Of a DNA stretch of 35,904 nt, positions 7,503 to 16,569 are shown piece after piece. The stretch lies in contig JALSSR010000230.1 of NCBI GenBank assembly GCA_026984135.1, forward strand, positions 1-35,904. The letters are read 5' to 3'. The position numbers and the translations under genes are program-made. Under the pieces are notes generated by a model. That model saw only the letters and a program-made list of their open reading frames with translations, was not told where the DNA came from and did not search any database. Each line of letters opens with the position of its first letter. Within the stretch, counting starts at the first letter, position 1. This DNA is from Bacteroidales bacterium (GTDB lineage: Bacteria > Bacteroidota > Bacteroidia > Bacteroidales > JAADJA01).

Positions 7503-8771
7503 ATGAAGAATCTGTTCTTATTACTGTTTCTGTTTGCAAATATTTCTTTGTTTGCTCAGTTCGATTCGCTCTTTTACAATAAAACCCTGCGACTCGATTA
7601 TTATCACACAGGCGATTCGGTCAATGAGTTCTACTCTTTTGACGAGTTGAAAATTGAACCTTTTTGGGGCGGCTCGCATATTAACCTGATTGATACTTTC
7701 AATTATGGTAAATATTTCTTTAAACTTTTTGATCTTAATAGCGGTTCTTTAATCTATTCACGGGGATACGGAACCCTTTTCGGGGAATGGCAAACTACTG
7801 ATGAGGCTAAAAAGACATTAAGGTCATTGTCCGAAACGGTGGTGATGCCTTTACCGAAGAAAGATGCCAGGATTGTTTTGTATAGCCGAAACAGGAAAGG
7901 TGTTTTTGAAGAAAAGTTCACTTATGTTTATCATACAGACGATTATTTTGTCTCTCCGGAACGCAGACTTGTGTATCCTTCGTTTGATATACATATTTCC
8001 GGTGACCCGGCGAAAAAGGTTGACATCGTTATTCTCCCCGAAGGTTATACGAATGAGCAGATGGGACTTTTCATAAACGACTGTAAGAATTTTGCCGACA
8101 GTCTGTTTTCCTATGCTCCATATTCGGAGTATGCCGACAGGTTTAACATTCGTGGCGTACTTGCACCTTCACCTGAAGCGGGAAGCGACATACCTGCAGA
8201 TTCTGTTTGGGAAAAAACAATTTTAAATACCTCGTTTTACACCTTTGACAGTGAGCGCTATTGTATGACCCTTGATGATAAAAGTGTACGCGACCTTGCA
8301 GCAAATGCTCCTTATGATCAGATTTATATTCTCGTTAACTCTTCAAAATATGGAGGAGGGGCTATTTTTAACTATTATTCGGTAAGTGTGAACAGCAATA
8401 AAAAAGCCGGGCAGATTTTTGTCCATGAATTCGGACACGGTTTTGCAGGCCTTGGAGATGAGTATTACACCTCCTCTGTCGCTTATAGCGAATTCTATCC
8501 AACAGATGTGGAACCCTGGGAACCCAATCTGACTACCCTTGTCGCTTTCGACAAAAAGTGGAAAAATATGCTTGACAAAAAAACACCTGTCCCAACACCC
8601 GATAAAAAGAAATACAGAAACACCCTTGGCGTATTTGAAGGTGGCGGGTATGCTGCAAAAGGCGTTTACAGGCCTGCCTACGACTGCCTTATGAATTCAT
8701 TTAAGGGACATAAATTCTGTCCCGTATGCAACAAAGCCATTGTTGAAATGATAAAATTTTATTCCGAATAA
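7503..8771 (+). CDS. Secreted M64-family (IgA peptidase-like) zinc metalloprotease
   Basis: The ATG at 7503 gives a clean signal peptide (MKNLFLLLFLFANISLFAQ). An M64 N-terminal domain covers about residues 20-160. The peptidase domain starts near the VDIVILPEGYT motif and contains the zinc site HEFGHGFAGLGDEY at about 308-321, with ligands His308, His312 and Asp319 and catalytic Glu309. The C-terminal CLMNS…FCPVC segment is also typical of the family. The 422 residues match the usual length of Bacteroidota M64 proteins. It should act in the periplasm or outside the cell. The IgA-cleaving activity that named the family is known for the clostridial member and should not be assumed here. No sorting domain is visible. 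Confidence 0.88.
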   Translation: MKNLFLLLFLFANISLFAQFDSLFYNKTLRLDYYHTGDSVNEFYSFDELKIEPFWGGSHINLIDTFNYGKYFFKLFDLNSGSLIYSRGYGTLFGEWQTTDEAKKTLRSLSETVVMPLPKKDARIVLYSRNRKGVFEEKFTYVYHTDDYFVSPERRLVYPSFDIHISGDPAKKVDIVILPEGYTNEQMGLFINDCKNFADSLFSYAPYSEYADRFNIRGVLAPSPEAGSDIPADSVWEKTILNTSFYTFDSERYCMTLDDKSVRDLAANAPYDQIYILVNSSKYGGGAIFNYYSVSVNSNKKAGQIFVHEFGHGFAGLGDEYYTSSVAYSEFYPTDVEPWEPNLTTLVAFDKKWKNMLDKKTPVPTPDKKKYRNTLGVFEGGGYAAKGVYRPAYDCLMNSFKGHKFCPVCNKAIVEMIKFYSE

Positions 8772-8778
8772 AAAATCA

Positions 8779-8808
8779 TTGTTAATTCATTAACAATTTA
8801 TACTTTTG
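8779..8808 (+). promoter_or_regulatory. Promoter of ptb
   Basis: TTG at 8779-8781 and a perfect TACTTTTG at 8801-8808 are separated by 19 bases. They lie 70 bases upstream of the ptb start. Confidence 0.65.
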
Positions 8809-8877
8809 CCGCTGAAAAATTTAAAATCATAGATTTTAAATGGAAAAAGTTATTTACAAACAAAAATATTTTAAATT

Positions 8878-9774
8878 ATGATACAAAAACTTTCGGAATT
8901 GGTTGATATGTCAAAAGCCAAAAGAAAAAGGAAAATTGCGGTTGCGGCAGCAGGTGATTATGATGTTTTGGAAGCTTTGAAAAATGCTGAAAAAGAAGAC
9001 CTTGTTGAGCCTATCTTTGTTGGATGCAAGCCTACAATTGAAAAAATTGCCAAAGAAATAAACTATGACATAAAAGGGCATGAGATTATACATGTTGAAG
9101 AAAAATTCGAGGCATCCCTTGAAGCAAGCCAGCTTATTCGTGACGGGCATGCCGACATTCTTATGAAAGGACTTGTTAGCACGGGTGTTTTGCTTAAAGC
9201 GGTTTTGAATAAGGAACACGGATTGAGAAAAGGCGACATCATAAGCCACGTTGCTATTTTTGAAACGCCGTTCTATCATAAGCTTCTCGGGATAACCGAT
9301 GCCGCAATGAACGTTGCACCGACCTTTCCGGAAAAGATAGCGATTATTAACAATGCTGTGGAGGTATTCCATCTTCTCGGGGAGCCAAATCCCAAGGTTG
9401 CTGTTGTGGGAGCTGTGGAAACCGTAAACCAAAGAATGGAATCAACAATGCATGCCGCTACACTTTCGATGATGAACAAACGGAAGCAAATTACAGGTTG
9501 TATGATTGACGGACCACTTGCCCTGGATAATGCGATTTCAAAAAAAGCCGCCGAAATAAAACATATTCAAAGTGATGTTGCGGGTGATGTGGATATTATC
9601 GTTGCGCCGGACATTAACGGTGCCAACTTTCTCTATAAATCATTGAATTTTCTCGGTGGGGCAACTGCCGCTGCTGTTATTATGGGAGCAAAAGTACCCA
9701 TCGTGCTCACTTCACGTGCAGATTCGGAAAAGATAAAATTCTATTCCATTGCTTTGGCTGCGGCTATAGGATAG
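8878..9774 (+). CDS. ptb: Phosphate butyryltransferase (phosphotransacylase family)
   Basis: The 298-residue protein belongs to the Pta/Ptb phosphotransacylase family: KIAVAAAGDYDVLEAL at the N-terminus, HADILMKGLVST (acyl-phosphate/CoA site), KVAVVGAVETVN, ADSEKIKFYSIALA at the end. Its length and these signatures fit phosphate butyryltransferase or the Ptb-like domain rather than the longer acetate Pta. Reaction: butyryl-CoA (or another short or branched acyl-CoA) plus phosphate to acyl-phosphate plus CoA, normally paired with butyrate kinase for ATP formation. No kinase gene follows here; the next gene is an alkyltransferase-like protein. Substrate specificity cannot be read from sequence alone. 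Confidence 0.85.
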   Translation: MIQKLSELVDMSKAKRKRKIAVAAAGDYDVLEALKNAEKEDLVEPIFVGCKPTIEKIAKEINYDIKGHEIIHVEEKFEASLEASQLIRDGHADILMKGLVSTGVLLKAVLNKEHGLRKGDIISHVAIFETPFYHKLLGITDAAMNVAPTFPEKIAIINNAVEVFHLLGEPNPKVAVVGAVETVNQRMESTMHAATLSMMNKRKQITGCMIDGPLALDNAISKKAAEIKHIQSDVAGDVDIIVAPDINGANFLYKSLNFLGGATAAAVIMGAKVPIVLTSRADSEKIKFYSIALAAAIG

Positions 9775-9840
9775 CAGATGGACTTTTGACAAACGTTTTG
9801 TGATAAGGGTCCACGATTGTCATATTAAAATTTGAAATAA

Positions 9841-10185
9841 TTGGGAGAAAAGAAAAGATCGTTTTTTGAGAAGGTTTATGAGGTAGCTGCAATGATACCG
9901 TATGGCAGGGTTACTTCCTATGGTGCCATTGCCGCCTACCTCGGCTCAAAGGGCTCGGCCAGAATGGTAGGCTGGGCAATGAATGCCTCCTTTTCCGCTA
10001 AAGAAGATATTCCTGCTCACAGGGTTGTTAACAGGAATGGAATGCTGACTGGGAAAAATCATTTTGGTGATCCTTCTCTGATGCAGCAACTTCTTGAAAA
10101 TGAAGGAATAGAAGTGAAAAATAATAAAATTACGGATTTTAAGAAATATTTCTGGGACCCGGTGAAAGAATTGCAGGACTATTAA
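9841..10185 (+). CDS. MGMT-like alkyltransferase-like protein (ATL), no alkyl-acceptor Cys
   Basis: The 114-residue protein carries the DNA-binding domain of O6-methylguanine methyltransferase: IPYGRVTSYGAIAAYLG (helix-turn-helix region) and SARMVGWAMNAS. The active-site PCHRV motif is PAHRV, with Ala59 in place of the acceptor Cys. This marks an alkyltransferase-like protein that flips and flags damaged bases for excision repair instead of repairing them; that role comes from the ATL family and is not shown here. The start must be TTG at 9841, because a TAA stop at 9838-9840 sits immediately before it. The trmO gene follows after 9 bases, so the two probably form an operon. Confidence 0.85.
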   Translation: MGEKKRSFFEKVYEVAAMIPYGRVTSYGAIAAYLGSKGSARMVGWAMNASFSAKEDIPAHRVVNRNGMLTGKNHFGDPSLMQQLLENEGIEVKNNKITDFKKYFWDPVKELQDY

Positions 10186-10194
10186 TTTAAAAAT

Positions 10195-10680
10195 ATGCTT
10201 GATATAAAGTACAAACCGATTGGAATCATTCATTCTCCGTTCAAAGTGCCAAAGGGAACACCTATACAACCTGCCGGAGCCAAAGGTGTTAACGGAACTG
10301 TTAAGATATTCCCTGAATATATTGAAGGTTTTTTGGATATTGAAGATTTTTCGTATGTTATATTAATATACCACTTTCATCTCTCCAAGGAATGGGATTT
10401 GAAGGTAAAGCCATTTATGGATGATCATTTTCATGGAATATTTTCTACAAGAGCACCGGCTCGTCCTAATCCGATTGGTTTCTCGGTAGTACGTCTCACA
10501 AGGGTCGAGGAGGATACACTTTATATTCAGGATGTAGATATTGTAGATGGAACTCCGTTGTTGGATATTAAACCGTATGTTCCGGAATTCGACACGAGAG
10601 ATGCATCTAAAACAGGATGGCTTGATAAAAATGTTTACAAACTACCCGACACAAAAGACGACGAGCGATTTATAAAATGA
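10195..10680 (+). CDS. trmO: TrmO-like tRNA m6t6A37 methyltransferase
   Basis: The 161-residue protein has the full UPF0066/YaeB/TsaA signature: YKPIGIIHSPFK at the start, FSYVILIYHFH, the SAM-site run STRAPARPNPIGFSVVRLT, and the closing DGTPLLDIKPYVPEFD. Family role: SAM-dependent N6-methylation of t6A at position 37 of ANN-decoding tRNAs, in the cytoplasm. It lacks the extra C-terminal domain of E. coli TrmO and matches the short form. It lies 9 bases behind the ATL gene on the same strand. Confidence 0.85.
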   Translation: MLDIKYKPIGIIHSPFKVPKGTPIQPAGAKGVNGTVKIFPEYIEGFLDIEDFSYVILIYHFHLSKEWDLKVKPFMDDHFHGIFSTRAPARPNPIGFSVVRLTRVEEDTLYIQDVDIVDGTPLLDIKPYVPEFDTRDASKTGWLDKNVYKLPDTKDDERFIK

Positions 10681-10739
10681 TACCGAACAAAAGTTTTTAA
10701 TTGCACAAATCGGGTAATGAAAAAAATGCTGATCGTTTT

Positions 10740-12044
10740 TTATTTATCTTTTTTCAGTTTACCGGTTTTGTCGAAATATAGTCCGAGTTGTTGAGGTGTC
10801 AGATTCTTTTTCCTTGCAATCAATTCGACATAGTAGTAGTCATTTCTGTCTTTACGTGTAGCTTTTTCGGCATAAGTAACCCTGTAGCCGGAATAATTCT
10901 TATCAAGAGTTCTTTGTACCGGAGAATAGAGATGTTTGATATCAAGTTCGGTAACTGTCTGAACCCATTGGGCCGAGTCGGTAAAGATAGCTGTAGTAGG
11001 CATTCCGCGATAATTAAAGCTGGCAACCCAGTTTCCTTTATCGGTTTCCCATTTTACATCCTTGGCAGAGGAGAAGCGTCCCTTGAATTTTCTGGCAACG
11101 AGAGGTGGTATGTCAACAGTCAGCAGATACTCATTCCTCAGACTCTCGGGTCTGATAACCTTTTGTATTTTTCCCGATTTATTAAAAAAGAGTTCAAATA
11201 CCAAAGGTTTGAAAGTGCCTTTCCGGGTTAGTTTGGCATAATAGTAATCCTTTCTGTCATAGCGTGTTACCTTTTCGGCAATTTCAAGGTCATCATCGTA
11301 ATGATTTTCGATGATATACTTTTCGACGGGAGCATAAAGATTTTTCTCCTCATATTTAACACGTGTCTCAATCCATTTTCCGTCGGGATAAAATTCCGCT
11401 TTCGTTTCCCGATCTCTGTAAACAAATGAAGCTATATATGCCACATCTACGGTATCGCAGGGATGAGGTTTTTTAGTCCATTGCACATCTGAGGCTTTCG
11501 GGAATCGTTTTTGCCATTTGCTGATAACCTCTGCAGGAATATCCGTGTTAGGTTCGTCAATACCGGGGATTGTCATATCTTCCATACCTTGCGGCTTTTT
11601 CATCTTCTGCAGCCTCCCTGTTTTGTCGAAAAAGAGTTCAAATGTTGCAAGTTCCTTCCGGCCTTTTATTTTTTTACCAACCTGAACATAATAATAATCC
11701 TGTTTATCTGCTCTTGTAGCTTTTTCGGCAAGGATTATCTTGTCCTTTTTAAAATGCTCGTTAATATATTTGGCAACAGGAGGGTAAAGTCTTTTTGTGT
11801 CCTGATCAATGACTGTCTGTACCCATTCACCTTCCGGTGTAAACTCGGCATACGAAATTCTTCCCCTGAAAATACAATCTACTTTGTAGTTGCTGTCAAC
11901 TTTATCCCAGGAAATATTTTCCGCCCTCGGAAATTTTTTATTAAAATTTTTCTGAACTGCTTCAGGAACATCGGCATCTTTAGACTGCTGCCCGAAAACC
12001 GTTAATACAGTGATACTAAGTACTATAATAAATAAGCTTTTCAT
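10740..12044 (-). CDS. Exported protein with three PepSY-like (DUF2874) modules
   Basis: The chosen ATG at 12044 begins the signal peptide MKSLFIIVLSITVLTVFGQ; an ATG at 12065 would add seven residues. The mature part has three similar modules of about 130 residues. Each begins like VPEAVQKNFNKKFPRAENISW, continues with a Y/F-R-G/D…AEF-x-P-x-G-x-W segment, then LY.PV..YI, AEKATR.D..DYYYV, and ends ELFFDKTGK. These are the PepSY-like putative beta-lactamase-inhibitor-fold modules common in periplasmic Bacteroidota proteins. The function is unknown; binding of a peptide, metal or protein partner is plausible. It lies downstream of purA but is separated by 90 bases and is probably transcribed on its own. 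Confidence 0.78.
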   Translation of the reverse strand: MKSLFIIVLSITVLTVFGQQSKDADVPEAVQKNFNKKFPRAENISWDKVDSNYKVDCIFRGRISYAEFTPEGEWVQTVIDQDTKRLYPPVAKYINEHFKKDKIILAEKATRADKQDYYYVQVGKKIKGRKELATFELFFDKTGRLQKMKKPQGMEDMTIPGIDEPNTDIPAEVISKWQKRFPKASDVQWTKKPHPCDTVDVAYIASFVYRDRETKAEFYPDGKWIETRVKYEEKNLYAPVEKYIIENHYDDDLEIAEKVTRYDRKDYYYAKLTRKGTFKPLVFELFFNKSGKIQKVIRPESLRNEYLLTVDIPPLVARKFKGRFSSAKDVKWETDKGNWVASFNYRGMPTTAIFTDSAQWVQTVTELDIKHLYSPVQRTLDKNYSGYRVTYAEKATRKDRNDYYYVELIARKKNLTPQQLGLYFDKTGKLKKDK

Positions 12045-12134
12045 TTTTGCAATATATTGGTTCATAATATTGTTAACATTTCGATTTTCTTATACTACAA
12101 AATACAAATAATGTTTTCCGAAATCCTAAAAATT

Positions 12135-13430
<1,296 letters not shown>

Positions 13431-13463
13431 CTATGTTAGATTTTACAATCTTAGAATTAAAAG

Positions 13464-13471
13464 CAAATGTA
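13464..13471 (-). promoter_or_regulatory. -7 box upstream of purA
   Basis: On the minus strand TACATTTG is a perfect TAnnTTTG match 39 bases upstream of the purA ATG, within the 98-base gap to fur. No clear TTG -33 element is present. Confidence 0.45.
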
Positions 13472-13522
13472 CATTAATTTTTAATTTGAAAGTCACCCGT
13501 AAGAATAAAAAAATGAATTATT

Positions 13523-13978
13523 TTATTTTTCCGTATCACCTTTTTTATGGCCGTAGAAAGTCAGTGAATGATGGGTTATCACAACTCCGAGTTCCTTTTC
13601 AACCGTTTCTTTTATCTGCTGGACTCTGGGATCGCAGAACTCAAGCACTTCACCACCAACCAGATCAATAAAATGATCGTGCTGTTTAAAGCGGTATGAT
13701 TTTTCAAACTGGGCACAGTTATTACCAAACTGATGCTTTGTAACAAGGTTACAATCAAGCAGCAACTCGATAGTATTGTACAAAGTGGCACGACTGACCC
13801 GGTATTTGTTGTTTTTCATTTTTATATAAAGAGTTTCAATATCGAAGTGACCTTCAGTATTATAAATCTCTTGCAAAATGGTAAACCTCTCAGGAGTTTT
13901 CCGATTTCCTTTGGTCTCAAGGTATTCTGTAAATAGCTTTTTTACAGTTTCGAAAGTTTCCTTATCAGAATTTTTCAT
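13523..13978 (-). CDS. Fur-family transcriptional regulator lacking the CxxC zinc site
   Basis: The 151-residue protein has the Fur winged helix: [27 protein letters not shown], and recognition helix [15 protein letters not shown] at about 60-74. The metal region QHDHFIDLV keeps His100 and His102. The usual CxxC that follows (ICxxCG) is replaced by Asp105 and Gly108, so the structural zinc site is lost. A second His pair, [10 protein letters not shown], is present. This looks like a Fur/PerR/Har-type metal or redox repressor; which signal it reads is unclear. It lies between the RelA/SpoT gene and purA on the same strand. Confidence 0.88.
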   Translation of the reverse strand: MKNSDKETFETVKKLFTEYLETKGNRKTPERFTILQEIYNTEGHFDIETLYIKMKNNKYRVSRATLYNTIELLLDCNLVTKHQFGNNCAQFEKSYRFKQHDHFIDLVGGEVLEFCDPRVQQIKETVEKELGVVITHHSLTFYGHKKGDTEK

Positions 13979-14140
13979 CTATCTTTTGTTTAAATTTTCC
14001 AGCGTAAATACCAACATGATTTCCCCTTATTTGTTCAAAAATCAACAAGGAGAAATACCATTTTCAAATTTGATGTAAAAATATGTAAAAAATTAATTTT
14101 ATTTGGAATTAATATAAATTATTTTTAAAAAAATATCAAA

Positions 14141-16399
14141 TTACTTTATAGGAGACTTAAAAGCTGTAATTCGTTCTACTTTTTTCACATTCTGAATTTT
14201 TTTCAGATCACGAATCACATTATTTAAATTTTGAATACTGTAAACATAAAGCAGGATATTGGAGTTGACGATTCCACCTTCGGAATCAAGGTGAAAAGAT
14301 CTGATATTCAGATTATGCACTTCTGTAATAAGTTTTACTACGTCATTTATAAATCCTTGTTTATCAATTCCGTTTATTCTGATTCCCGTTAAAAACCCTA
14401 CGGTTTCTTTGTCGTGCCATTTGGTTTTAATAATGCGGTTTCCGTATTTTGACATTTGGCTGATTGCCTCGGGACAGTTTGTCCGGTGAATGATTATTGC
14501 CTCGTCAGGTTGCACAAAACCGATAATATCATCACCGGGGATAGGATTACAGCAGCTTGAGATATCATAACTTATTTTATGGACATCATCGCCAACAAGG
14601 AAATCACTCTTGTTTTGCTTGATCTCTTTCATAACTATTTCGGAAAGAGTTTTCTGCTCTTCAGGTTTTGACTTGGTAAATGGTCTTGTAAAGAGACTGA
14701 GCCATCCGCTTTTGCTTCCTTCCGCACAACAAGCTTTTATCTCTTTCAGGCCTATCAGGTCTTTTGCAATATCATAGTACAATGCAAGTTTGCTTGAATA
14801 ATTATATTTCTCCTGAAGACGCTTGCTGACAACATTCGGGTCGGATACTCCAATCTGATCAAGATATTTTTTAAATTTCTCCTCCCCCTCCCCGGCAAAT
14901 TTTTTCTTTTCCTCCTTAATGGCATATTTGATTTGGGTTTTAGCCCGTCCGGTAACAACATATTTAAACCATTCTTCTTTTGGAACTTGTTTTTTGGATG
15001 TAATTATTTCAACCTGATCTCCACTTTTCAGCCTGTGATTCAGGGAGGCAAGCTGATGGTTGACTTTTGCACCGATGCAGGTATCTCCAATTTCCGAATG
15101 AATTGCATACGCAAAGTCAAGAACTGTGGAATTGACAGGAAGATTCCTGAGCTCCCCCTTTGGGGTAAAAACATAAATTTCGTCCACAAACAGGAATCCC
15201 TGAAACTCATCTACGAAATCGAGGGACTCCGAGTCATTGCTTTGCAGCATATCGCGTATTCGCTTTAGCCATCTGTCTATATTTGTATCCGTTTCGGTAG
15301 GCGAAGAATTCTTATATCTCCAGTGAGCGGCAAACCCTTTTTCGGCAATCTCATCCATTCTGCGACTTCTTATTTGTATCTCCACCCATTTTCCATCCTT
15401 GCTCATAACCGTTGTGTGCAGAGCTTCATACCCGTTGGCCTTAGGTATTGATATCCAGTCGCGCAGGCGGTCTATGTTCGGACGGTAGTTGTCGGTTATG
15501 GAAGAATAAACCTTCCAGCAGTCAACCTTTTCATTTTCAGGCTCCGTATCAATAATTATCCTGATTGCAAACAGATCGTAAACCTCTTCCAGGGGAATCT
15601 CTTTCCTTTTCATTTTCTCCCAGATGGAGAAAGCCGATTTGTTTCTTGAAAAGATCTCGTATTTGAAATTTTGTCTGCTCAGCGATTTTTTTATGGGATA
15701 GATAAATCTGTTAATAAAGAGTTTACGGTCCTTTGCGGTTTCCTGTAGTTTTTCTGTTATTGCCTTATAAATTTCAGGTTCCGTATATTTTAAAGAGAGA
15801 TCTTCGAGTTCGGTTTTGATAGCGTACAGTCCGAAGCGATGGGCTAAAGGAGCATAAAGCATAAGCGTTTCGGAGGCTATTTTCAGTTGCTTGTGCTTTG
15901 GCATAGCATCAAGGGTACGCATATTATGCAATCTGTCGGCCAGTTTTATCAAAATCACCCTGACATCGTCTGAGAGGGTCAAGAGCATTTTTTTAAAATT
16001 CTCGGCCTGTATTGAATAAGAAGAGTTTTTATCAAAAATATCTTCGATTTTGGTTAGTCCATCTATGATTTTAGCCACTTTTTTGCCGAAAAGGTTCTCA
16101 ATGTCGGATAAAGTATACTCGGTATCTTCAACAACATCGTGTAGTAAAGCACAGACTATTGAAGTTTTTCCAAGCCCGATTTCGGATGCAACAAGACGGG
16201 CAACTTCAACAGGGTGGATTATGTACGGTTCGCCACTTTTGCGGCGCATATCCTTATGTGCCTCAGCGGCAAAATTAAAAGCCTTCCGTACCAACGCCCT
16301 GTCTTCCGGACGGTTAGGCTTCCAGGCATGAAGCAACCTTCGGTAGTGATTAACTATCAAACGTCTTTCTTTTTCCGTATCCGGCTTTACCATATTCAC
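14141..16399 (-). CDS. Bifunctional (p)ppGpp synthetase/hydrolase, RelA/SpoT family
   Basis: The 752-residue enzyme has all long-RSH domains. The HD hydrolase contains IIHPVEVARLV, ALLHDVVEDT (His87-Asp88) and IKLADRLHNMRTL, so hydrolase residues look intact. The synthetase region includes YDLFAIRIIID, RLRDWISIPKANGYEALHTT and WVEIQIRSRRMDEIAEKG. A TGS domain (FVFTPKGELRNLP-like, here VYFTP-type) starts near residue 405. A zinc-finger-like SCCNPIPGDDIIG segment and a C-terminal ACT domain (GFLTGIRINGIDKQG…) complete it. It makes and degrades the stringent-response alarmone. ATG at 16399 and ATG at 16393 are both possible starts. The promoter is at 16424-16455, divergent from the T9SS type B gene. 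Confidence 0.95.
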   Translation of the reverse strand: MNMVKPDTEKERRLIVNHYRRLLHAWKPNRPEDRALVRKAFNFAAEAHKDMRRKSGEPYIIHPVEVARLVASEIGLGKTSIVCALLHDVVEDTEYTLSDIENLFGKKVAKIIDGLTKIEDIFDKNSSYSIQAENFKKMLLTLSDDVRVILIKLADRLHNMRTLDAMPKHKQLKIASETLMLYAPLAHRFGLYAIKTELEDLSLKYTEPEIYKAITEKLQETAKDRKLFINRFIYPIKKSLSRQNFKYEIFSRNKSAFSIWEKMKRKEIPLEEVYDLFAIRIIIDTEPENEKVDCWKVYSSITDNYRPNIDRLRDWISIPKANGYEALHTTVMSKDGKWVEIQIRSRRMDEIAEKGFAAHWRYKNSSPTETDTNIDRWLKRIRDMLQSNDSESLDFVDEFQGFLFVDEIYVFTPKGELRNLPVNSTVLDFAYAIHSEIGDTCIGAKVNHQLASLNHRLKSGDQVEIITSKKQVPKEEWFKYVVTGRAKTQIKYAIKEEKKKFAGEGEEKFKKYLDQIGVSDPNVVSKRLQEKYNYSSKLALYYDIAKDLIGLKEIKACCAEGSKSGWLSLFTRPFTKSKPEEQKTLSEIVMKEIKQNKSDFLVGDDVHKISYDISSCCNPIPGDDIIGFVQPDEAIIIHRTNCPEAISQMSKYGNRIIKTKWHDKETVGFLTGIRINGIDKQGFINDVVKLITEVHNLNIRSFHLDSEGGIVNSNILLYVYSIQNLNNVIRDLKKIQNVKKVERITAFKSPIK

Positions 16400-16423
16400 T
16401 GAAGTTTAAGGAAAATTTTGCTA

Positions 16424-16455
16424 CAAAATTACAATTTAAATTCATAATTCGTCAA
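16424..16455 (-). promoter_or_regulatory. Promoter of the RelA/SpoT gene
   Basis: On the minus strand TTG (plus 16453-16455) and a perfect TAATTTTG (plus 16424-16431) are separated by 21 bases. They lie 24 bases upstream of the start. Confidence 0.6.
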
Positions 16456-16527
16456 TTGTTTTTAATATTGCAAAGAATTCAATATTCCTTTTTTTGAATC
16501 GTTAGTAAATTTAAGGAATAAAATTTG

Positions 16528-16535
16528 TATTTTTG
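16528..16535 (+). promoter_or_regulatory. -7 box of the type B T9SS substrate gene
   Basis: TATTTTTG is a perfect TAnnTTTG match 34 bases upstream of the ATG at 16570. The -33 partner is unclear. Confidence 0.45.
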
Positions 16536-16569
16536 GTTCCCTTTAGATTTGACTTCAAGTGATAGGTTT

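Noticed and set aside
8911-9432. 173-codon minus-strand open frame inside ptb
   Set aside because: It is antisense to ptb, matches no recognised family and has a basic, Cys/Phe-rich composition typical of shadow frames.
9778-9823. Terminator after ptb
   Set aside because: TGGAC/GTCCA and ACAAA/TTTGT pairings exist, but the stem is broken and no T tract follows.
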